Positions 57,201-64,000 of a stretch of DNA of 64,000 nucleotides are shown here, in pieces (the stretch's first letter is position 1; every line of letters begins with the position of its first letter). The translations under genes and the position numbers were made by a program. This DNA is from Liolophura sinensis (taxonomy: Eukaryota > Mollusca > Polyplacophora > Chitonida > Chitonidae): NCBI RefSeq assembly GCF_032854445.1, contig NC_088296.1, positions 13,054,706 to 13,118,705 of the forward strand. Direction: 5' to 3'. Under the pieces are notes generated by a model. That model was not told the origin of the DNA, ran no database searches, and worked only from the letters and a program-made list of their open reading frames with translations.

Positions 57201-60200
57201 TTTCTAAATAAACAGCACAACACACAGTTGTTCAATCACTATTTTTTTCAAACCATTATTATCACTGGATGTGGAAGGACTCTACAGTTTAAAATTTCTA
57301 CAGTTAATTTCTTAAATTAACTTAAGTACAATGTAACACAACATGGAAGTGGGTAAGTTAAAACAACCGTTTATGCGTCTAAAATGATGACTATTTGCAT
57401 GATTCAAAGTCATCTTTTGTAATGACCTAGGCTAACCCTTGGGTTGTCCTAGGCTAACCCTTTGGCTCACTAACATGATGTGCCAGTGACATGGACAATG
57501 CCTTGTTGTCTTACCGTAAACGACCTTGCACGTTTAAACCAAAGAGACATTCAGAAACCCTCTACGTCACAGAATTTCAAACTTTTGAACAGAAGCAGAC
57601 AGTCTGATGGACGCCATTGTACATGTACATCCAGACAGTGCATGCCTCTACAAGACTTGCGTCCCTTACAAGCTAGGTGACCATGACACTCACTGGCAAC
57701 AAGAGGGTTGTTTAAAACCTGTGGCATTTTGCAAATCCAGCAAAATGATTAATTTTGGAAATTTTGAAAAAACCTGAAATCAGCTGATCACCTTGAAATT
57801 CTCATCCCTCTTCATGGTGAGTGACACTCAAGACGCTAGGCAAATTGTTCCCACAGATGTGGGTGGACTAAAGCACGGAACTGCTTCCACATTTATTTTT
57901 TCTTCAGACCCACAGGATACGACACACCCCAGGAATTTCTCGACTATATTGGGGTTTTAGGCCAGTTTAGCAGTTTTTCCCTAGAACTGCAGCAATGCCC
58001 CCATGACCACAGTCATAAGGAAAGGTGTGTACAAGTACCTGTTCTGAAATCCTCCTCTGCCACGAAATCCCCCTCGGGTCAGAGTGCCCCGGCCTCTCTG
58101 CAGGCCACCTCGTCCTCGGCCTGAAATAGCAAACATAATATCCATGATAACTAGAACACTAGATGTAACTTCATTGCTGACACAAATTTACATCAATGTA
58201 ATCTGAGCTGCTGTTTCAAAAGCCTCATACATGAAAACACCTATAAAAACTTGGATCAGTGCATTGAGCAAACCACTGCCCTTCACCAGGTACATGTACC
58301 CGTTGAGCAAACCACTGCCCTTCGTCAGGTACACGTACCCACTGAACAAACCATTACCCTTCCCCAGGTACATGTACCCATTAAGCAAACCACGGCCCTT
58401 CGTCAGGTACACATACCCATTGAACAAACCACTGCCCTTCGCCAGGTACATGTACCCATTAAGCAAACCGCTGTCCTTCCCCAGGTACATGTACCCATTG
58501 AGCAAACCACTGCCCTTCTACAGGTACATGTACCCGTTGAGCAAACCACTGCCCTTCCCCAGGTACATGTACCTATTAAGCAAACCATTGCCCTTCCCCA
58601 CGTACATGTACCCGTTGAGCAAACCACTGCCCTTCCCCACGTACATGTACCCATTGAGCAAACCATTGCCCTTCCCCAGGTACATGTACCCATTGAGCAA
58701 ACCACTGCCCTTCCCCAGGTACATGTACCTGTCAAACATACTTACTTAACCCTAGATCAATGCGTCGAGCAAACCACTGCCCTTCGTCAGGTACATGTAC
58801 CCATTGAACAAACCACTGCCCTTCGCCAGGTACATGTACCCGTTGAGCAAACCATTGCTCTTCGCCAGGTACATGTACCTTTTGAGCAAACCACTGCCCT
58901 TCGCCAGGTACATGTACCCGTTGAGCAAACCTCTGCCCTTTCCCAGGTACATCTACCTGTTGAGCAAACCATTGCTCTTCGCCAGGTACATGTACCTTTT
59001 GAGCAAACCACTGCCCTTCGGCAGGTACATGTACCCATTGAGCAAACCACTGCCCTTCCCCAGGTACATGTACCTATTAAGCAAACCATTGCCCTTCCCC
59101 ACGTACATGTACCCGTTGAGCAAACCACTGCCCTTCCCCAGGTACATGTACCCATTGAGCAAACCATTGCCCTTCCCCACGTACATGTACCCGTTGAGCA
59201 AACTATTGCCCTTCCCCAGGTACATGTACCCATTGAGCAAACCATTGCCCTTCCCCACGTACATGTACCCGTTGAGCAAACCACTGCCCTTCCCCACGTA
59301 CATGTACCCATTGAGCAAACCATTGCCCTTCCCCAGGTACATGTACCCATTGAGCAAACCACTGCCCTTCCCCACGTACATGTACCTGTCAAACATACTT
59401 ACTTAACCCTAGATCAATGCGTCGAGCAAACCACTGCCCTTCGCCAGGTACATGTACCCGTTGAGCAAACCTCTGCCCTTTCCCAGGTACATGTACCTGT
59501 TGAGCAAATGACTGCCCTTCCCCAGGTACATGTACCTGTTGAGCAAACCACTGCCCTTCTACAGGTACATGTACCCATTAAGCAAACCACTGCCCTTCGT
59601 CAGGTACACATACTCATTGAACAAACCATTACCCTTCGTCAGGTACACGTACCCGTTGAGCAAACCGCTGCCCTTCCCCAGGTACATGTACCAGTCAAAC
59701 ATACTGACTTAACCCAAAATCAGTGCGCTGAGCAAACTACTGCCCTGTGTCAAGTACTAAAATGAAAAGTTTTTTTTACGAAATCATTTCTATTTATCTA
59801 GTATCTATAATGAAAACAGCTACCGAGTTACCATGTCAACCGCGAAAATGGACACATGGAAGTCGTGACACATCATCCTCTGTATCTATCCATATAACAA
59901 AAATTAAACATCTGCGTGAAAAACAGATGTTGCGCGAGTTGTAACCTGGACACGAAATCATATACACTTGTATAGTATATATCAGGAAAATGGCTATCTG
60001 GTTACCATGACAAATGCGAAGATGGACAAATGTGAGTTACAATACCTGTGTATGTATCCACCAAAAATTACAACTATGTGGAAAACTGTTGGAGTTGTAG
60101 CCTGAACACGAAATCATATCTATTTATATAGTATACATAGGGAAAATGGCAATCTGGTAGCCATGACAGCCATGCAAATGGACAACTGAGTCGCGACACA

Positions 60201-62156
60201 TCTGTATATGTATGCATCCACCAAAAATGACAACTCTATACAGAAAACAGTTGGTCTTACAGCCCTGCTATGAAATCATATCTATATATAGTGTATATAG
60301 GGAGACTGGCGACCTGGTAACCATGACAAACACGGAAATGAACAAATGTGTGTCGCCACAAATCATCAGCTGTGTATGTATGTAACCACCAAAAATTAAA
60401 ACTACACAGAAAACAGTTGAAGTTATAGCACCGACAAGAAATCATATCTATTTTTATGGTATCTGTATAAGTAATATAGCTATCTGGATACCGTGACAAC
60501 AGCAAAAACGGACAAATGCGAGTTGCGACACATGGTGATGTGTATGTATCCCCTAAAAATTAACGCTATGTGGAAAACTGATGGAGTTACCTTGGGCACG
60601 AAATCATATCTATTTATACAGTATACATAGGAAAATGGCAATCTGGTAACCATGACAACTGCAGAAAGTACAAATATGAGTCGCAACACATCGTCATCTG
60701 TGTATGTATCCAATAAAACACTATGCAAAAAAGTTGGAGTTACAGCCTGGACATGAATTCATATCTATATGTAGTCCATATAAAAAAAAATGGCTATCTG
60801 GTTACCAGGGCAACTGTGAAAATGGACACGTGAGCCACGACACAGTCCCCTGTGTATCTATGTGTCACCCCAAAAAATATGTTGAAAACTGTTGGAGTTA
60901 TAGCCCAGACACATGGACAGATAAAATTGCTATGAAATAACACTCCGGTATTGGAGGGGGCGTATCAAATTATGAATAAAGCATAAAACACCGGCCTAAA
61001 AACTGTAAAAGCCAATGTCCCCCACCTCTAAATCCTCTTCGCAACCCTGTCCCTCCACGGTTCATTGTAGTTCCAACCTGCGTCAGGTTGGCCTGACTTC
61101 CTCCACGTCCTCTGCCTCTGCCTCTGCCACGTCCTGTTGTTATGACAACTCCACGCCCACGTCCTCTGGGAACGTTTGGTAGATTCAGTCTGGCCTTAAT
61201 GTTGCTCTTCCCAAGTCGCTGTTTCAAACTCTTCTGAAGCAAAGTTTTGTTTAAATATACTTCATTAGAACGAAGAAAATTCCTTATCAACCGAACTATT
61301 TTTTGGATAGGGTTGGGTTACCCCTGCAATTTATTTATTTGATTGATGTTTTATGCTGTACTCAAGAATATTTCACTCATACGACGGCGGCCAGCATTAT
61401 GGTTGGAGGAAACCGGGTAGAGCCCGGGGAAAACCCACGACCATCCGCAGGTTGCTGGCAGACCTTCCCACTTACGGCCGGAGAGGAAGCCAGCATGAGC
61501 TGGCCTTAAACTCACAGCAGCCGCATTGGTGAGAGACTCCTGTGTCCGTTACCACTGCGAATAATTTAACGGCCATTACTTGGTGATGTACAAGTACATA
61601 CAAAACAATGGCTTTAAGAAAGTAGACACAGATGTGTATATATATATGAGCCGTGATTGTTTACTTCATGGTGTGTATTGCCATATTTAAAATTCTTCAA
61701 CCATATGCCGACGGGTCCGGACTGAGTGTTTATGTAATCTAGGAAGTAAACCAACGTCCTTGATTAGGTTCAGAACAGATGTCCCGACAAAACCACAGGA
61801 GCCATGTTCCAGACTCGGACCAAGTCACTGCGGCGAGAACAATGCTGTAGCAGCAAGCGACGATCCCAGTATGGTGAATTTCAATTGCTTCCTTACTGTG
61901 AAGAATTGTCAACATTGCACTGCAGGCAACTATACACAGCCCGACAGCCTAGTGAATTCAAAAGAAACCACTTGTTCCAACTGACTGACACCTTTTGCCT
62001 ATTAAAAGCTGTACAAACCTGTTTAATTTTCAGAGCGGCTTGGACTGATGGCCTGTTAGCCATCTGTTGGGCAAGACGACGATTCTGTACGCTGGCTTGT
62101 TGCTGAGCAGCCATCTTGGCGCGGGCATTTTGAGTGGGCGGTGACTTGGGCTGTTT
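54075..62156 (-). CDS. CHTOP: CHTOP, chromatin target of PRMT1 (5' end outside window)
   Basis: Five coding exons in order: 62156-62019, 61233-61026, 58120-58039, 56500-56396, 54276-54075. They total 735 nt, 244 residues plus TGA, all in phase. CHTOP is a nuclear RNA-binding protein of the TREX mRNA-export complex and a PRMT1 substrate. Hallmarks: [20 protein letters not shown] and [15 protein letters not shown] (nearly as in vertebrates), a long Arg/Gly-rich region across exons 2 to 5, and the C-terminal block [20 protein letters not shown] with DAYMTQ. The N-terminal exon (about 30 residues in vertebrates, ending near NERFT) is not found up to 64000, so the gene continues past the window. 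Vertebrate CHTOP is about 248 residues; this one would be somewhat longer. Confidence 0.96.
54277..56395 (-). other. CHTOP intron
   Basis: GTAAGCTCC donor at 56395 and TTGCAG acceptor. AT-rich; no repeat class recognised inside. Confidence 0.7.
56396..56500 (-). CDS. CHTOP: CHTOP exon: RG-rich
   Basis: 105 nt, phase 2 in and 2 out. Encodes [35 protein letters not shown]. Potential arginine-methylation sites. Aromatic residues interspersed among RG are seen. Confidence 0.9.
56745..57065 (-). mobile_element. Type 2 SINE in CHTOP intron
   Basis: Reverse complement of the 42262 element: GTGAGTGAGTGAGCGAGCGA, GCTTAACGTTGTACTTCAGT, TAGTGCTGCTTTACTGAG, CTTCCTCTTTTAAGG and a degraded tRNA head near CCAACTGTGCCC. 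Confidence 0.88.
57066..58038 (-). other. CHTOP intron remainder
   Basis: Between the SINE and the exon at 58039. Short plus ORF (57480-57680) has no support. Confidence 0.6.
58039..58120 (-). CDS. CHTOP: CHTOP exon: RG-rich
   Basis: 82 nt between a TTTCAG acceptor and a GTACTTG donor; phase 1 in, 2 out. Encodes [20 protein letters not shown] then RGGFQN. Short GAR-domain exon. Confidence 0.92.
58250..59760. repeat. 39-bp minisatellite in CHTOP intron, about 36 units
   Basis: Unit GAGCAAACCACTGCCCTTCC CCAGGTACATGTACCCATT. Three blocks of about 12, 16 and 7 to 8 units (58257-58738, 58762-59392, 59416-59705), each ended by CAAACATACTTACTTAACCC TAGATCAATGCG or a variant. Every unit has the palindrome GTACATGTAC. 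A 39-bp period without stops keeps several frames open on both strands, giving ORFs up to 504 codons that are not genes. Confidence 0.97.
59770..60950. repeat. 160-bp satellite, about seven units
   Basis: CGAAATCATATCTATTTATA or variants recur near 59779, 59955, 60112, 60270, 60437, 60599 and 60755 (steps of 156 to 176). Each unit also has GGTTACCATGACAA and ATGTATCCACCAAAAATTA-like blocks. Confidence 0.92.
61026..61233 (-). CDS. CHTOP: CHTOP exon: [10 protein letters not shown] block and start of GAR domain
   Basis: 208 nt, phase 0 in and 1 out (GATTTAGAG|GTGGG). Encodes [20 protein letters not shown], then [20 protein letters not shown] and [12 protein letters not shown]. The acceptor is CAGAAG: use of the first AG adds one Lys, the second AG gives the vertebrate-like KQSLKQ join (exon end 61230). 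Confidence 0.95.
61329..61553 (-). mobile_element. Type 1 SINE in CHTOP intron
   Basis: TTTATTTATTTGATTGATGT through ACGACGGCGGCCAGCATTAT to CCGCATTGGTGAGAGACTCC; the tRNA head is lost. Confidence 0.92.
62019..62156 (-). CDS. CHTOP: CHTOP exon: NRRLAQQM block
   Basis: 138 nt, phase 0 on both sides; acceptor CACATCCAG, donor GTTTGTA. Encodes [49 protein letters not shown] at the start lines up with vertebrate NKQPTP, which fixes the acceptor. A longer open frame upstream is intron. Confidence 0.95.
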
Positions 62157-64000
62157 CTGGATGTGCGTGAAGCTTGATTGGTTGAAGGAAAGGCACATGT
62201 GTAAATGAGCAGAGGGTCTCTATGAGGGGGTCCCAAATGTGCTCTATTTCTGTTTCTTCACATGTGGTACTGATTCCACAGTGATTTTTCTTATTAGGTT
62301 GAAAACCTTGCAGAATGCTGAAGTATTCACATTATCATATACTACATGAAGTTAAATATGTTTTTATGAAACTTTTTTTCCCCAGAAATTACAGGAAAGA
62401 TAGAATCAATTTTATTCTGAACACGTTTAGAATCTCAGGTTCCTATTCCTATTTTTTTTTATTAGCGTACACTAGTATACAGTGTAACATCATCAGTTGG
62501 CTAGATAGCTAAATAAAATGTAGACAAAACCAAAGGACACATTTTGAAAGACGATACATGTACATATGGATGTAAAAGCTTAAGTGACTGTTCATTTCAA
62601 CGGTCTGGTAAGATGAACTCCCTTCAAAATTTAGATAATCAAAAAGTTCAGTTCCTAATGTTTTAAACACCAAAGAGAGCAAGAAATCACTTGGTTACAT
62701 TTACTTCCTACACCAAGTCTGTTTATTACACATTTGCTCACAAAAACACACACAAAAATACTTTATCATATTTCAGTTTCAATTTAGCTTTTCAGAATGA
62801 TGATAATATAGGCCTTAACCATGGGATAGAATTTCCATAAAATCTCTTTTGGTTGATGTTTTTCATTTGTTTCATACAACATGTATGTACTTGTGTTAAA
62901 ATAATTCTACACTATCAGCCTTGTATCTAGGAAAGATCTTAGGAAAGTGCTTGGATACAGTGTGAGGCAAATAATGTCATTAAAGTTATTCATGTTATCA
63001 ACTGAAAGCTCTGATAACATGTTATCAACTGAAAGTTCTGATATCAACTTTGAACAGAGTTGAACACAGAGAAAGAGATAGAGCATGTCAGTGCCTATAC
63101 CTCTTACCACATTGAATGCAGGGTACAGGGTTCAACTGACTAGATCAAAGTACCAGAGTGCGAGTCACTGTAGTGAAGAGAAGTGAAATGACAGAAAGTG
63201 GGCCATGAAAGGAATGTATGAATTTCATGAATTTTTGGCACCAAGTCAAAATTTATAACATCAGTATGGTTACAGCCCAAACAAGTTATAAACTGTTATA
63301 CAGCATTTTTGTAAAAAAAAAAGAAAAAAAACTTGAATCAAACGTCAATTATTAACTTCGTCACAAAAACTCCCCCTGTTGGTTACTGTCAGTCATGTTT
63401 ATCTCTGATATCGGTGACCATACACATAGATGCAGTTTACCCAAGTTTTCTACACAAAGTATACCAGAAACATAGGCTAACTGGAAATAATTCACCTTTT
63501 CCCCTTTCAGACAATGAATTTCAAGGTTTACTTTAAGTAAAACGTGTGTAAATTTGAAAAAGTTCAAAAATTGGTTTATTTAAGGAGGCACTTTGATCGG
63601 CCGAGTTGCACTTATCATGGATTTACTGTTGATGAAACAGTGCTGCAAGTAAGCATGGTGATCAATGGATCAGGCTGCAATATCAATACACCAGTGCCCC
63701 AGATCTGATGCTACGGTGTACATGTGCACAAGACACAAAACGGTTTACAACAGGAATGCAAAACCAGAAAATATGAAGGAAATCCTGTGAGATAGAATGA
63801 TGTTTTAAAGGAATGACGCCTACAAGTAAAGGGATACGACAGACACAGAATGACGGGAATGAAAGAGATCAGAAAAATAACACCTTGAATTAGTAGACAG
63901 TGTTACACATTTTAACTTCATAGCATTCTGCACTTGACAAAATAAGAGCTGGGACCCCTCCAACAAATCAACCATTGCTTTATTTGTCAAGTCTTATTGA
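62157..64000 (-). other. CHTOP intron continuing past window end
   Basis: No N-terminal CHTOP exon and no repeat class recognised. A short direct repeat TGATAACATGTTATCAACTGAAAG lies near 62990-63040. Confidence 0.55.

Noticed and set aside
58251-59765. A 504-residue repetitive protein.
   Set aside because: Produced by a stop-free 39-bp minisatellite within a CHTOP intron; equally open frames exist on the other strand.
62157-62198. Extending the CHTOP exon upstream to an ATG at 62198 ([14 protein letters not shown]).
   Set aside because: It does not match the conserved N-terminus, and a good acceptor (CACATCCAG) lies exactly where vertebrate KQP begins.
1-64000. CRISPR array or bacterial operon content.
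   Set aside because: Repeats are head-to-tail without unique spacers, and genes have introns with spliceosomal sites.

Overview
This is a eukaryotic window with intron-split genes, long introns, tRNA-derived SINEs, LINEs, MITEs and many minisatellites. The repeats suggest a lophotrochozoan, most likely a mollusc and possibly a bivalve. Typical signs are SINEs with TTTATTTATTTGATTGGTG-type tails, I/Nimb-like LINEs ending in CACTCACTC, and expanded EGF receptors. This placement is inference; no marker gene fixes the species.

1-35.8 kb, + strand: a tandem pair of paralogous single-pass receptor genes of the EGF-repeat, tyrosine-motif type (CED-1/Draper/MEGF10-like in architecture). Gene B (20078-35416) is intact: seven exons join in phase into 417 codons, giving signal peptide, two EGF-like domains, Ser/Thr-rich stalk, one transmembrane helix, and a cytoplasmic tail with NPAY and YxxL-type motifs. 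Gene A (3600-15678) keeps the signal-peptide, EGF and stalk exons. It has no visible transmembrane exon, carries a duplicated EGF exon with a stop, and has a very different tail ORF with an in-frame stop, so it is probably decaying or altered. About 2.4 kb upstream of each first exon is almost identical between the two genes, with a 45-bp minisatellite just beyond.

35.8-50.5 kb: a repeat-rich intergenic zone. It holds a Tc1 element (DD34E, TA target duplication) inside an 80-bp tandem array, scrambled Ty3/gypsy fragments, several SINEs, a MITE, minisatellites and an old I/Nimb-like LINE on the minus strand (about 47.27-50.43 kb). That LINE has a recognisable gag-like ORF1, endonuclease and partial reverse transcriptase, and a 30-bp minisatellite expanded inside its endonuclease.

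50.5-64 kb, - strand: the gene for CHTOP (chromatin target of PRMT1), a TREX mRNA-export factor. Five coding exons (54075-62156) join in phase; the N-terminal exon lies beyond the window. One intron holds about 36 copies of a 39-bp minisatellite followed by about seven copies of a 160-bp satellite. The long ORFs over that array are artefacts of its period.
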